From Coniochaeta sp. PMI_546 (taxonomy: Eukaryota; Ascomycota; Sordariomycetes; Coniochaetales; Coniochaetaceae), in the NCBI GenBank assembly GCA_021432605.1, contig MU271145.1, positions 62,001-126,000 of the forward strand: 64,000 bases of DNA, given 5' to 3'. This document shows, one piece after another, positions 45,839 through 58,584 of the stretch; the stretch's first letter is position 1, and each line of letters begins with the position of its first letter. Both the position numbers and the translations under genes were made by a program. Below the pieces are notes generated by a model that worked only from the letters and a program-made list of their open reading frames with translations, had not been told where the DNA came from and searched no databases.

Positions 45839-48828
45839 CTTGGCGGTATGGCCGTCTGTTGCCGTCGCGTGAACAGAGAAGAGGAAGCAATGATGCTGAA
45901 GACGAATATAGGGGACAACGAACGACGAAGACTCCACAAGCACCAGTGATCACCAAAAGCTGAATCCGTCCTTGGTGTCTGCGGAGAATGGAGACGATGG
46001 GGTCGAAGCCGGGGAACCTTGGTGGAATAGTCCACTTATAGAATCACTTGATGATCACTTCTCCTTTCTGTTCGCAGACGAGCCCGCGGTCCCAAAGGAT
46101 GCTGGACTGGCCGGTCAACAACAGCCCTGTGTGCTCGGCAAGGACCGTTACGATTGTGGCTGACCAGGGGCACGGGGGGAGACACGACCATGCCACTGTG
46201 CCGGGCTCGAGAACAACGGGTGAAATTGGGGGGTCTTTTTCGAAGAACACATCCCAGAACACGCCTCAGATTATGGTACCTGCATACATAGCACAGGTGT
46301 GATAAGGTAATGCACTCGAAGAATACTTCTTCTCTTAAGGAGCAGGGAGGTGCTGAACCTTGCGACTTCGCAATTGTGGCCTGACTTGTTTAATAGGTCG
46401 AGAAACACTTCGGATCTCTGTATGCTTCGCTTCGCTGCTATTTCCTTCTTTTCGTCCATGAATACAACACAGGGAAACTCTCGTAGCTGTGAACAGCAAG
46501 CCTTCCGTCTGCCCCGGTCAGCCACAAGCCGAGAGCAAAGGACGCAGCACTATTGAGCGTGGCGATACCCGGGCTGTTCAGCAGGCCTACCGCTGTCTGC
46601 TGCGCCGTGCTGCATTGGAGGATCACTGCACTTCCCAACCAAGTGTGCCATCACCTTGTAGCTGTGAAACATGGGGACGTAACAGGTGTGACACTCTTCT
46701 GCTATTGCATGCTTTTGTTTGAAGTTTGCTTTTCCATCTTTAACCGATCATGAGCTTCGATATCACTCCCGGTTTCTTATCGATTCCCGGCTGAGATGTT
46801 CTCTGCCAGTTCATACTGCAGTCTTTCACCTGTCACGTACGCAACATGGAGACACCTGCGTACGCGTACTCCAAATAGTCTGACCTTGGTGACCAATGAT
46901 CGCAAAAGCTGGTTACGAGGAAGAAATTTGAAGTGCAGGATACGGCCGGCGCTGAGGATCACTACGGTAATTGATTGCTTTCGCTCCATGGCCTCCGACC
47001 CCCAAGGTGGGAGTTTCGCACTAGTCTCTTCCTCATAGTCTTGCGGAAATCCTTCCTGTGTCTCCGCATCCACGCTAGGCCGGGGACTTATCAACGCAGC
47101 CAGTGAGACCACAGACGTTGGCAAGGAACATTCTTATGCAGCCAAGGGATCCTAGGCGAGCGCGGATTCTTCCCGGATACGCTTGTCCGTTCAGCCAAAG
47201 CAGTGCTCACAGAGGCCGGGAGCTTGGTGCTGAAAAGAGGTACTGAATCCGTTTTCTGGGACCCGGTTTGACGAATAGAGAGCCACATGGTGCATGTTTG
47301 GTGCCGAATGACGGTACTCTGACGGCACAAATGCCTGACCCAGCTGACTGGTATATTTGGCTTGTGCACCCAACCTGAAGGTGAACCGAGCTCTTTTTGC
47401 GGAGAGATGTGACCTATCTCATCTCCTATCTTCCATCAAACTTGTCGAGTCCAATCAGGCGGCATGTTCGACAACTCGGCGATGACCAATTGACCCCCCC
47501 TCTCGCCCACAGAATGTGGCTTGCCGGGCGTGCATCAAGTGGTCAAAACAAGGTTAGGGGCAATAAAACGTCCTGGTCGGAAGGCAAGGATCATGTTCCA
47601 GGGCCCTGGAAAACTCGCTGGCGAGCAGCCAAATTTCACTGGCTGGCCACCCCTGTATTCTCCGACCAGAGGATCGACCTCCCGGGCGGACCTAGCCAGT
47701 GTTAGCGGCCCATAGCGGCCCCCCAGGGGTCGTGCCGCATTTGGGCCCTGCTTAGCGATGTTTAGCTCCCTGCCGGGACTGCGAACCCGGGGTTTTAGTG
47801 TGTGGACACCTGTTCGTCTTACTGGGTGATGGATTTTTCGCCTTCTGGTCGTACGATAAGACCGTCTGGACAAGTTCTTTGCCTCATGCGTCTCAGTTAC
47901 CAGCGAAAGACCTTTGTTTCTAGGGGTTTGAGAGTTGCTTCAGCCTTCTTTAACGGTTTGGTTCAATGTTACCATGGAGAGGACTCGAGGCTTGGAACTC
48001 TGGAAGTTCTCTCGGCTCTCGGGACGTATTGGAGGTTTGCAACGTTCGAATCAGGTCAATAGTCTACCCATGGTGTGGTGTGGCTTGCAGGCCCCCCTTA
48101 TTGAACTGCATCTCGAGAAGGAAGTCTGCCCGTACTTTCATTTCCCGACGATACTCCGATGGTCGCCAGACCGGCGGTGAACAATTGAAGAAAGGCCTCA
48201 ACAAGAGTAGCACACAAAAGCTAACGATCTCAGCCAAATGTGACTTTGTGATAGATCGGTTTCTGCGGCCTTTGCTTTTTGATGATACCGTGTGACTCGA
48301 GGAGCCTGCATGACGCTTCTCCCTTGGGATTCAGCACCAGTCCCCCGGGTTACCAACTAGGCTCAATGATACGCCACATGTGAACAACCGAGGTGTTGCA
48401 TTGGCGTTATCTGCGGAATCGTCCGAAGCACATTCGGGAGTCTGTGGTTAATCACAGGATCATAGCGTTCGCTCTATGAACACCCTATCACTTTGGACGA
48501 AAAGAGTAGCACATCAGTGCGGGAGGAAACACGGGAATCCACAACCCGCGCACGCTTGAACTTGGAAAAAACGAGTAGTTTGATGGACAAGCCAATCTGT
48601 TGAAATGGATTGCTGAAAAGGCTCGTGCTATTATAATGAGTATATACGTAAAGGGCCTCCGAGGTTGTGGAATCTTTTGACCAGCTGTGAACGGCATGGT
48701 CGATCTAAATTTGCAAGCCAGTATTTTAGAGTTTTCGAACGCCATAGAGTCAGTTGTGCGGGTATATCCTCCAATCTTGTAGTTCCATTGCCAAATGAGA
48801 TTGGAAATGTATTGCATCAGAACAATCT
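45839..48828. other. intergenic, no gene recognised
   Basis: Almost 3 kb. Several open frames of 60-115 codons overlap on both strands without domain similarity. Nothing supported. Confidence 0.5.
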
Positions 48829-50744
48829 CTACGACGAAGCATAGAGATCCTCATCTTTCTCCACCGGAGCGTCAATGTGGTTATTGAACTCTTTGCTAGG
48901 ATCGAAAAGGAAGACAGATGCTGTGAATTATAATTAGCATGAGGTTACTTTCCCATTCAGAAGGGTTTGAACTTACATATTCCAGCAAGGACACAGAAAG
49001 CGAGAGCCGTAACCCAGACATTACGGAACCCAGTAGCATAGGTATCGAGCAGAGCGCCGGCACCAGCACCGATGATCTCTGGGGTAACCCCAGGAACATT
49101 GACCAGATCTGTCTGGTTCTGTCCTGCTAGATCTCCAACGAATTGGGCAACCGAGCTGGGTGGGAGACCGGCGGAGACGGCGGCCGAGGCGATGTTGTCG
49201 GGAAGATGCTTCATGGCGGCAATAAAAACAGCATTGTAAATGGCGATACCGATTGTGCCGCCAAGGGAGCGGACACTGATGATCAGACCAGTGGCAATGG
49301 AGACAAGCTCCACCGGAATTGAGAGCTGAGCTGCCGTAATGAGGGTAATGAGTGTCATGCCCAAGCCAAAGCCCATCAAGACAGGCAGGCCCCAAGCGGC
49401 CGTTGACGTATCCTTGTTGGTGGCAGACATGCCCACAAAGAATCCGACGAAGATGCAGAAGGCTGTAAAAGTCATCCATCGAACCTTCTTGGTCTTGGCG
49501 CAGTAGAGCCCTGTGACGAGCGAGCCAACAATGCAGGCGACGAAGGCGATACTGAACCGCGTTGTGACCAATAGGAAGTCTGTCTCGTAGAGCACACTGA
49601 CCTGGAAGGCGAAGTAGACGTTGGCGGCGAAGAACGCCATGCCCTCGCAGAAGACGCACAGGAGCGCAATGGAGAAGTTGCGGTTGTTGTCGAATAGGCC
49701 GTGATGGAACATGCCATCCGTCTTGAACTTCCACTCGTACGCAATCAAGACGAACCCAAGAGCCATCCCGATGGCAAACGTTGCTGAGACGCGCGGGTCT
49801 GACCACTCATACGGATTTTGCGAATATGAGAGTCCCACGCAGAAGAGGACTAGACTGCTTGAGAGGAGCGCATATCCAATCCAGTCAAGTTTAGCGAGCT
49901 TCTCGTTGAAAGTGTAGGCAGTCTGGAGTGGTCGTGGCAAAGGTCGGTAGGCGTAAACACAGATCGCAGCGGCGAGTGCGAAGAAGGCCGCCGCAATGTA
50001 AAAGAAGTAACGGAAACCGTCCGGGTCACCGTGACGGTTGAAGTGACCACCAACGATGAGACCAGTAATCAGACCCAGTGCGTTGGAGATCATGACTGAG
50101 GCTTGGCCCCATGCTCGCCAGCGACGGGGCAGGACTTCGGAGGCGACTGTGTGGAGAAGCGGTTGGACGCCAAAGTCAATGCCAATGACGGCGAAGCCGG
50201 CAATGACCATGTTCATGCTGCTCGCTCGTGATACAATGATGGCACCAGCGGCGCCAATGAGTGTGAGGATGATCAGGAACCATTTCCGACCCCAGTAATC
50301 GGAAGCTTGGGAAACAATCGGGCCCAGAACAACGGTTAAGATGGCGATCGTCGCAGTGATCCAAGATGCGTCTTGAGATCTTCCAAAGATGCCTGCAATA
50401 ACTTGTCCTTGCTAAGATAAAGTTAGTAAATCAGAAAGAGCAGGTGTCCGCTTCCTGCCTGAGTACACCAAGGCACTTACCGAACCAGCTCCAACCAGGG
50501 CGAAATCCTGAGCAAAGTAGATTAGACACACTGCGAAGACGGCAAGATACGTCCTCAAGTGGACATGAGGCACGGGATCCAGATCGTCCTCGCTGGCGTT
50601 GCCGACCTCTTTGGAGTGCACATTCTGTGCAGGCTTCTCGACCTCGACAGGTGTTGTAGGAGTGGCAGTACGCTCAGTCGCCTGGTCCTGAGGGATTGCA
50701 GCAGCAGCAGCAGGCTGCTGGGATTGTTTCTCAACGTCCGACAT
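48829..50744 (-). CDS. MFS multidrug/siderophore-type transporter (TRI12-like, DHA2)
   Basis: Three exons (50744-50481, 50411-48977, 48920-48829) join in phase and give about 596 aa. An N-terminal cytosolic segment of about 65 residues, rich in Gln/Ala/Glu, precedes about 14 hydrophobic segments. The opening VHLRTYLAVFAVCLIYFAQDFALVGAGSQGQVIAGI and the motif-A-like ASDYWGRKW after TM2 fit the TRI12/siderophore iron transporter group of 14-TM drug:H+ antiporters. They are plasma-membrane or vesicular exporters of toxins, metabolites or siderophores. The short last exon encodes an acidic cytosolic tail. It diverges from the FAD monooxygenase gene, so export of an oxidised product or self-protection is possible (inference). 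Confidence 0.9.
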
Positions 50745-51953
50745 ATCGAACAGCAGCGACGCTGGTGCTTGTGTTTAACCAAAGGTTCAACGATGCGCGG
50801 ACCCGATCCACGGAAAGACCAAGACAAAAACCCGAGATACTGGTACACGATCTGCTGTGTGGGGAGGGCAGCCGAACAACGTGGGAGTGCAGGAGTGTCT
50901 TCGAATGAAGGCAAGAAGAACTGACAAGGAGACCACGAGGGAGTGGCTGGAGAAGAGGAAAAGATCTTCGCCTTTTCAATACTGCAGCAGCTCATGCGAG
51001 CCACTGCAGCTCCATGTCCGTCCTCCCTTGCTCTCTTACTCTGCAATTTGGAGCCTGGTCGGTTGTCTGTCGGGTCCTGGTGTGGTATCATGGAGTTAAC
51101 GGTTTCCTTCCTAGTGCTGAATGGCTTGTTGAAGTCGTGGGCCAGGGCGAGATGTGACTGGTTCCTGTTGCCTGGTGAGGGGTGCCAGCGCTAGACAAGG
51201 GAACGGGAAGGCCCTCGTCTCGAGTCTGGCTCATGCAAGCCAAGAAAGACAGGGGTCACCATGGGTGCCATGGATGCAGTGGATGCACCCAATTGATGGG
51301 GGGGGGGGGGGGCCACAACCAGAAGCCACTTATTCTTCATCCATGTCCATTTGCTCAACCGGCAACTGGCAACTGCAACCTCTTCTGCAGCAGGCGACGC
51401 CCGCAGCTTCCGCTCTTATCGCCCATTGAAACGATCGTACACGTACTTCCCTGAACAGGGGCATTCTGGTTTTATTTCTCGAAGAAGAAATGGTGTGATT
51501 CCGTCTTCTCCACAGAGGCTGAGGTCAACCATGCCCCGTTGGATGGCCTGCATTCAATGGTTCGAGAAGCGGAGAGGTAGCTCATCCTTCTCACGTTCTC
51601 TGCCCCGGAACGGTAAGATTGGTTATATCTCGTGTAAGCATTGCTTTATCTCTTTATACCAAGCTATTTTCGACAAGCAATATCAAAGGTCGGCCATAAT
51701 CGGAAACCAACATTAGCAGAGGTTCCAGACCGCCGAGTGCATCCTCTGAGAGATAAAACCAAGCATATTGGCGGGCCTCAGCCAGTTTTCGGTCCCGAGA
51801 CAAGAGCAAGCAGGGCTAACTTGACTCTGACCGTCGCACCTCCCTCGAACCAATCGAGTCAATCACGCGGCCGCGCCCTTCCCGCTCTGCAGCTGTCGGT
51901 ACGACACACCAGTCTTTCGCAGCTTCCCGACGACCACACATACCTCCAGAACC
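50745..51953. promoter_or_regulatory. divergent intergenic region (MFS transporter / FAD monooxygenase)
   Basis: 1.2 kb lie between divergent starts. A G14 run at about 51298-51312 follows a GGATGCA repeat. No gene recognised. Confidence 0.6.
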
Positions 51954-53705
51954 ATGGACGTCGTAATTGCCGGTGCTGGCATCACCGGTCTTGCCGCCGC
52001 CATTTCACTGCGGCGGAGCGGTCATCGTGTGACCATCTACGAGCGCTCGTCCATGAACAATGAGCTCGGGGCAGCCATCAATGTGCCGGCAAACGTGGCC
52101 CGGGCCCTGGTGCCAATGGGACTGGATCCTGTCAAGGCTCGATTCGTAACGTCCAAAGGCATGCGTTTCGACTCGTTCTCGACCATGGATCCAGGAGCTT
52201 TCCACGACCACACTCAAAACACCAAGATCTTTGGGGCGCCTCTATATTACTCTCATCGCGTCGACCTGCACGAGAGTTTGAAGCGGCTTGCGACCGACCC
52301 CGACGGCCCTGGGATCCCGGCCACAGTGCACCTCAAGTCGGAGATCATCAAATATGTACGAGTTATCCATTCCTGTCCTGATTCCAAGCACGACTAACAA
52401 CACCGAAGGATCCAGATGGGCCATCAATAACCCTGGCGGACGGAACGGTAGTCGCAGCTGATTTTGTGATTGCCGCCGATGGCATCCACTCGGTCGCGGT
52501 TGAAGCAATCCTCGGCCACAGCAACCCACCGCAGCCCGCGAATCACAGCAACTGCTGCTACCGCTTCCTGATCAGCAAGGCTGAGTTGGAGGCACATGAG
52601 GACACCAAGTTCTTCGTTCAGCCACCCGGCAGCCTGATCTGCAGGATATACGCCGACCACGAGCGGAACAGGAGACTAGTCACCTATCCATGCCGAGAGT
52701 ATGTAGGTGGTCGCGCCCTCACAGTGCATGACTGACACGAAGGTTAGCTATGAGATCATGAACTTCGTTGGCATCTGCCGTGTGGAGAACTTTAGCGACA
52801 ACAAAGAAGGTGAAGTGCCCAACAACCGAGTGATCTAGCCCCCCAGGCTAACAATGACCCAGACTGGCAGTGTTCCGTCGATAAATCTGAAGTTCTCAAG
52901 GTATTCGAAGGTTACCATCCGAGTTTGCTGGCAGTCATTGAGTGAGTCATTGCACCCTGTTGCGCTTGCTGGGGCCAACGGTTAGAGTGCATGTATTGAA
53001 CCATCCTCTGTCCTCTAGTAAAGCGACCGAGGTGAAACGCTGGCCGCTTCTGTACCGACCACCAATTGCAACATGGCACAAAGGAAGGCTCGCTGTGGCA
53101 GGCGACGCCGCCCATCCAATGCTGCCACGTATGTCCCTGCCTTCTCACGGCCGAGGTGATCTGCTAACAGTGACTCCCACCTCGCAGATCACGGCCAGGG
53201 TGGTGCTCAGGGCATCGAAGACGGCTTAGCACTGGGTCTCGTCATGCACGGCGTGACAGATCCTTCCCAGATCGAGGAGCGACTCGCCCTTTACGAGAAG
53301 ATTAGGCGGAACCGTGCTTCTTCCATCCAGGTTCTGAGCAATTTCGGATACGACGAGACAGCACCGCCAGAGCTGGCAGAGTTCCTCGAGGCCGAGGGAC
53401 AGCCGATACCAAGTGAGTGAGGCGACTCTGTAGGGTATGCACTGCTAACCATACCTTCTCCACCAGAGTCGATGGGCGACATGGTCAGGCTTGCATATGG
53501 CCATGATATCGTGAAACGAACCGTCAAGACCATGACCGAGTTTGATCCGAAGTGGCAGCTGCCTGATGGCTTCTTGCCGGCGGAGTCTCCAGCGGCAGAG
53601 CCGAGAAGCGAGCCTAGTAACGGGATAGGTAACGGGAAGATTGGGGCCAATGTGAAAATTCAACTGCAGGAGATAGCGGTGTCTGACGGCATCGAGGCGT
53701 TGTGA
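51954..53705 (+). CDS. FAD-dependent monooxygenase (salicylate hydroxylase-like)
   Basis: Seven exons keep phase: 51954-52355, 52409-52698, 52748-52809, 52863-52941, 53019-53128, 53188-53412, 53467-53705, giving about 468 aa. The FAD-binding GxGxxG is [16 protein letters not shown] at the N-terminus. The DG motif is VIAADGIHS, and the second FAD motif is [25 protein letters not shown], reformed exactly at the exon 5/6 junction. This is a class A flavoprotein monooxygenase that hydroxylates aromatic or polyketide substrates with NAD(P)H. Salicylate hydroxylase and FAD enzymes of secondary metabolism share this layout. Second-intron boundaries (52699-52747, GTATGT...TTAG) were chosen because they give PCRDYEIMNFV. 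It is divergent from an MFS exporter. Confidence 0.92.
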
Positions 53706-54605
53706 GTTCTCGTCAGTCAACTTTGGACGATTTCACAGGCACGAAATAGCTATCGTCGAATGTCAGACCGCTTTCCCTCTCCAGACTCCTCATATCTTTG
53801 TGGCTGTCAGAACTCTGTTGAGTGACCGCTCACGACGTTGCGGATGACCTGTCACTTCACGTTGCGGATGACCTCTCACTTGGTGTCATATGATCCGTCC
53901 TTGGCGAGTCGGGCTCATGCTTGGGAAGACATCAGTCTGCAGGAGAATGTACACAGCAGTTATATCACGACACGACAGTTGACCAGCTGTGCGCCTGCAG
54001 GTCTGAAGCTGGTTTCTAAGAAGACGTGTCCATTGGAAAGACGTCGTCATCTTTAAGTGGAATCTGTCGACGTGGAATTTGAGTTCAACGTCCCCTGAGA
54101 TGTGAAACATCCGTTGGTGCGAGACTAAATTTTCGACTAGTCATCTCGCTTGACGGCTAACAGGCCTAGAGCCCACTATAAGGTGCGCTAGCATCACGTT
54201 AAAAAGCTTGAAAATGGGAACATTCACGGCCGCTGATTGGCCAATGGCACGCTGCTAAATTCATCAATCGTCCCTTTCCAAGATCTTATCTCGGAAAAAA
54301 GGAAGAAAAAGGGCAGATCGATACAAGCGAATCTGCGAGGTGAATTCCCGGCGCATCTTGAAACAAAACTCTCTTTTATCCCATTAATCAATCCCACGTG
54401 CGTGTCCGTTCTCGGTCGACGGAAGTTGGGATTTACGGCGGTGAATTTCTCCGACCTCCTTCACTAGTACCGTCCTGCAGCTTCACCACTAGAGTCTAGT
54501 CCTGCCGCATTGCGCAACAAAAGCTAACCTTGAGCTATCCCCACCACCCTTCGGTTCTCCTAGCTCGCCTCTCTTCAACCATTTTCAATCGGAGAGAGGA
54601 ACAAC
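53706..54605. other. intergenic, no gene recognised
   Basis: Upstream region of the gene at 54606. A short direct repeat is present (CACTTCACGTTGCGGATGACCT-like, around 53830-53880). No gene. Confidence 0.5.
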
Positions 54606-55898
54606 ATGTCGAAAGTCACACCGATTCGTGAGCTTCGGCGCGCGACCAAGACGGTCATCTGCCCGGCCTGCCAAGAGAAGGGCGAGACGTTCCGAGTGAG
54701 CGAACCTTTCACAACACAACAGTAAGCGATAATCCTCGACGACATTTACTGGCACCTTGTCTGTCTGGTTGTGGCAGCCGATTTGTCCCCGAGATGAGCG
54801 CAAAGCGCTGTTAGGTGCTGCCAGTTCTATACCCCCATCCAAAGCTGACCAACTTACAGAAAAGCTTCCTTGGCAGCAGCCAGTGTAGTAACAGCAGGCA
54901 TACCACTAGTCTTCTATCTAAACGGACCGCGGGCCAACTGGCTAGCGCACTACTGCCACACCTGCGGCATCCGGCTAACAACCTACGTCCAAGAAGGCGG
55001 GCCCGTCTTCCCGCTGAACAGCTCCATGCTAGAAGTGCCCCGAGACAGCCTGAAATCCCCAACCTCCAGAACCAAGCTTCCCGCGCGGCTGGCCCGCTCA
55101 CCACTAGGACCGCCCCTCAAAGTAGACTTCAGGAGCCTCTCCAACTTCGCCGAGCGCCACCGCTCGCTGGTTCCGGACCTCATCCTCGACGTCGACTGGA
55201 ACAAGTGGCTCGACATGCCCGTCTGCCTCCGCACCCTCGACCGCCAGACCAGGGCCTACGAGGTACAGTTCCCCGACTTCGACCTGGACGGCAAGCTCAA
55301 CGCCGTCATGTTCTGGCCCTCCAAGCGCGACCCGCACTACTTCTGCCCCCTGATCTGGACGCCCGAGCGGTCCAACCTGCGCATCGTCAGCCCCAGGGAC
55401 CAGAAGAGGGAGGTCGGGCTGGTCCAGCTCGCCCAGGCCGAGTGGGACGTGGGCATGTACTTCCCCAAGCGCGCCGCGTCGGGCGGCGCCGAGAAGGCGG
55501 TCGGCTACGACTTCCGGCACCAGGAGATCGGGTCCAACCACTTTGTGTTTGCGAGGAGCCATCCGCACTTCGTGTGGTCGAGCTCCGAGGGCCCGCTGCT
55601 GTGGACCATCCAGCGGGCGGCGGATGGGTTGTCGGAGGGCCAGGGTGCGGAGGATAGGTTGATCCTGCTGGATTGTTACGACCGGTTGATTGCCATGGAG
55701 CACTGCAAGTTTGATGCCAGGTGGAAGGAGTGGGATAGCGTGCCGAGGGATCACGTTTTCGAGAGCCACCTCAACTTGAGGTTCTACGGATCTCTGCCGG
55801 CCAAGATTGTGGATGAGATCGTGGTCAGTTATGTGGCTATATCGGCGCAGATGCGGCGGAAGGGAGAGTGGGACTTTGTTAATATCGAGACGGACTGA
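54606..55898 (+). CDS. conserved-looking protein with two CxxC pairs, function unknown
   Basis: Two exons (54606-54721 and 54860-55898) join in phase over a 138-nt intron, giving about 384 aa. I do not recognise the family. The N-terminus contains two Cys pairs, ICPACQEKG and HYCHTCGIRLTTY, separated by about 45 residues, which could form one zinc-binding site. Between them is a hydrophobic stretch (ASVVTAGIPLVFYL). The rest is a globular, tryptophan- and charge-rich region without obvious motif, ending in a helical segment. No signal peptide. The GC-rich third codon positions and long open frame support a real gene. Confidence 0.75.
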
Positions 55899-56190
55899 GC
55901 TATTACCAGAGATTTGCTCAAGCATCGGAGGCAACCGTCCTCTGTTTGCAGGTTGGGGACATTTGGGACAACGGCTGTGATTATGAGCGTTGAAGCAAGA
56001 ATTTGCGCCGGATTATGAGTGATGAGGGTAACCTTAATATGAAATGGCAGGAATGCAGTTAGGCATCGGTTTGGACGGGCATAATTAGAGATTTAATAGA
56101 GGCTCGGCTCTCATGCGAGATGGCTGGAACAATAGAGTTTTCCTATTCTGATCCATTATTCTGCTCCTTCCTATCTCAATCTCATTAGTC

Positions 56191-56685
56191 CTAAGTCAGT
56201 CTATGCTCGCAGTGACTTGGAACACTTACCAGTTTTGGATATATAACCTCAAACCTCTCGCAAAGCACCACACTCTCATCGCCAAACTGATCTCGGTTCT
56301 CCTGCTGTCCATAAAACCAGATATGGCCCGTCCTATAAGCCTCATAATCCCCTTCCGCTTCCGCCAGCGCGAAATCCTCAGCGACATCCTTGAACTTGCA
56401 CTGCACAAACGAAAGTGTCCGCATCACGGCCCCTGGTCTCCCCTGGCCGTCTAGGATGACAGACAGGTCGCCGGGACCCCAGTAGAGCGGATCCGGGACC
56501 GGCCAGGAAGTCGTGGCCGTCTTCTTGCCTTCGATGGCATACCGGAGGAGCTTGTCGGTCAGTGCCGGGTTCTTGCCGCCGAAGTTAAACACGTCCTTTG
56601 GGGCCGGGAGGGGCTCGCCGATGGCTTCGGAGGCGACGGCCATGAAGGACACTATGTCAGGTCTGTTGGGGTCGATTGCCGACAT
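56191..56685 (-). CDS. ASCH-domain protein
   Basis: This is a single-exon gene of 164 aa. The ASCH (PUA-like) fold is indicated by the G-K-K-T-A-T-T-S-W-P motif near residue 53, where ASCH proteins have the conserved GxKxxT, then GDLSVILDGQGRPGAVMRT and the closing VVLCERFEVIYP. ASCH proteins bind RNA or nucleosides, and some cleave N4-acetylcytidine amide bonds. The role here is unknown. A GTAAGT follows the YPKL segment at the 3' end, so a further 3' exon is possible, but none was found. Confidence 0.85.
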   Translation of the reverse strand: MSAIDPNRPDIVSFMAVASEAIGEPLPAPKDVFNFGGKNPALTDKLLRYAIEGKKTATTSWPVPDPLYWGPGDLSVILDGQGRPGAVMRTLSFVQCKFKDVAEDFALAEAEGDYEAYRTGHIWFYGQQENRDQFGDESVVLCERFEVIYPKLVSVPSHCEHRLT

Positions 56686-57417
56686 TGTGCTGGGTTGGTG
56701 ATAATTTTATTTGGAAATGGAAGATTGGGAAGGACAACGGATCTGAAGATTTATGGTTTAGGTGTTGTTGGAGCGAATAGGTACCTATTTAATTGGAATT
56801 GCTATATGGAGGCGAGGTTAAGGTAGCTTAAACTGCTGCCGCTAGAGCTTAAGTTGAGTCAAAGCATCTGTGGGTACCTTAACTTGGGCTAGCAGTGCAT
56901 CTAGACTAAAGTGGCTCCCCTGCCGAGTGACTCATTGGCCGCTGTCAGCTTCGACAACAGCTATGTTCTGTCTAATACGACACTTCAACTCTGCACGAAG
57001 CACCGAACAGACTTTGACCATACCATAGCTTACATCTGCAGTTATCACAACAGCAGCTTACAACACTGGCAGAGTTCAGCACGGAGCGCCATGCATGAGA
57101 TGTGGCATGCATGGATGGATCTTTCTCGATCAGTGTTTACGTCCTATGCGTAAAACTCTATCGAAGACGGAGACAAAGCTGCAAGTCATCACTGCGCAGG
57201 GCTTTGCACAGCCCGAGCGTGGGGCTTGCTGCTGGGACGGCTTTGGTAAGACTGGGCGACCGCCAGGCGGCTACAGATTACTCGCAGCAGATAGTCTCTG
57301 GTCAAATGCCAGAAACTCCAGGGTATGCGTTGTCTGACTCCATGGGCCAGCTACGGGGACTCACCTGTGATTAACTGAGTGTTGGTTGTCCATTTTGCTC
57401 CGGCGAGTGAGCTGATC
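56686..57417. other. intergenic, no gene recognised
   Basis: No supported gene. Frames of 60-90 codons overlap in several phases. Confidence 0.5.
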
Positions 57418-58584
57418 CTATGGCAACTCTTCGAATATCTGTTTAATCTTCGCGACGTATTCCTCCCTGTGCCTGAGTTTCTTCTCGATGAGCTCCTTCG
57501 CGCCTGGTCCCCAATACCAGAAGAAGACACGGTCGAAGACGGAATCATGGCAATGCTCTTCATTGAACAGCGGCTGAACATTGGCTTTGAAGACCCTGTA
57601 CATGCCCTTGGGTACCCTGACCGCTTGGAAGTACCAAAAGCTGCCGTTTTCCCACACGTGGCGCATGACGGGACCGTGAACGAGAACACCATACCTAGCT
57701 GTCTCTTCGGCTTCGTAGATGTCGAGATACTCCTCAAACAAGGCGCCTAACTCGGAGACAGTTTCCGCATCGTCAAAGGCGTCAAGAGGTTTGGACGCGA
57801 GCCAGTAGGGTGGGAGCTGCATTTCTATAGGCAGCGACTGCGCCCACTCTAAATCAATAACAGTCTGTATGTTCCACTGCTCGTCGACGAAGATGTTGTT
57901 CTGCTGGAGGTCTGTTCGAGTGTAGTGAAAAGGCCCGTCTCGATAGTCGTTGCGGATAAAACGATGCATGATGGCTCGTAGAGCGGCCAATGCAGCAAGC
58001 TGCATTTCGCCGTCTGCTTGGTCGTGAATCGCATTTGGCTGGTACACTAGCTTGTTGTCCTGGAAGCTGAGCAAGTCCGAGATGTAGGGCTCGACGCAGG
58101 AGTAAGTCCTCTCCCGTGGGATACCGGATGGTATGCCTTCATTCTCGAGTAGCTGAAAGTACATGCTCAGTGGACGGTTTGATAGAGTAACTCGGCTACT
58201 TGAGTCAAAGCTCAGTGAGCCAATTCGCGGCAAGGGAAGTCTATTCATTGATAGACAAATACGTGCAAGACCACGAAACAGCCGCTGTCGATTGGCTTTC
58301 TCGTGTCGATGCTTGTCCCAAAATACAGCAAGAGGTCGGCCCTTGGCTTCACTGAGGATCACATATCCGGAGTCGAAGGGGCTTTGAAACGTGCGTCGTA
58401 ATTATGTAGTGAGATGGGACCGCAAAGCTGAACAAGCCCAATAACCACCGTCGCATACAATCCTTGCCAACACATTGTTTGGCTCTCTAGGCCTGTTCAC
58501 CAACTGAAAGGCGTGCCGCATGGAAACATCAAGACAGAACCGCGCCGACTTCATCCTGGACTCAAAGTGTGAGAAGAAAGGCAA
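57418..58584 (-). CDS. APH-like phosphotransferase/kinase, 5' exon junction uncertain
   Basis: The main exon (stop at 57418, open up to about 58390) encodes more than 310 residues of the aminoglycoside-phosphotransferase/choline-kinase-like fold. Near residue 158 is TDLQQNNIFVDEQWNIQTVIDLEWA, split by short spacers: the catalytic Asp, the metal-binding Asn and the following Asp of the D-L-E segment. This is followed by PPYWLAS, typical of the fungal subgroup. The frame has no ATG before the conserved SGYVILSEAKG, so an upstream exon is needed. The frame at 58584-58402 (MPFFSHFESRMKSARFCLDV) is the likely source, but no splice pair was certain. Substrates of this fungal subgroup are unknown. 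Confidence 0.7.

Noticed and set aside
45690-46035. Longer upstream starts for the rhodopsin-domain gene (frame from 45943)
   Set aside because: The extra residues are not family-like; the ATG at 45838 sits at the normal distance before TM1.
45839-48828. Several 60-115 codon frames in the 3-kb gap
   Set aside because: They overlap in many phases, lack domains and no chain of exons could be made.
52703-52742. 40-nt intron alternative in the FAD monooxygenase
   Set aside because: Too short, and gives a less family-like join than the 49-nt intron at 52699-52747.
54815-55657. Alternative 280-codon plus-strand frame in the CxxC gene
   Set aside because: Pro/Arg/Ala-rich shadow frame produced by GC-rich codons of the real frame.
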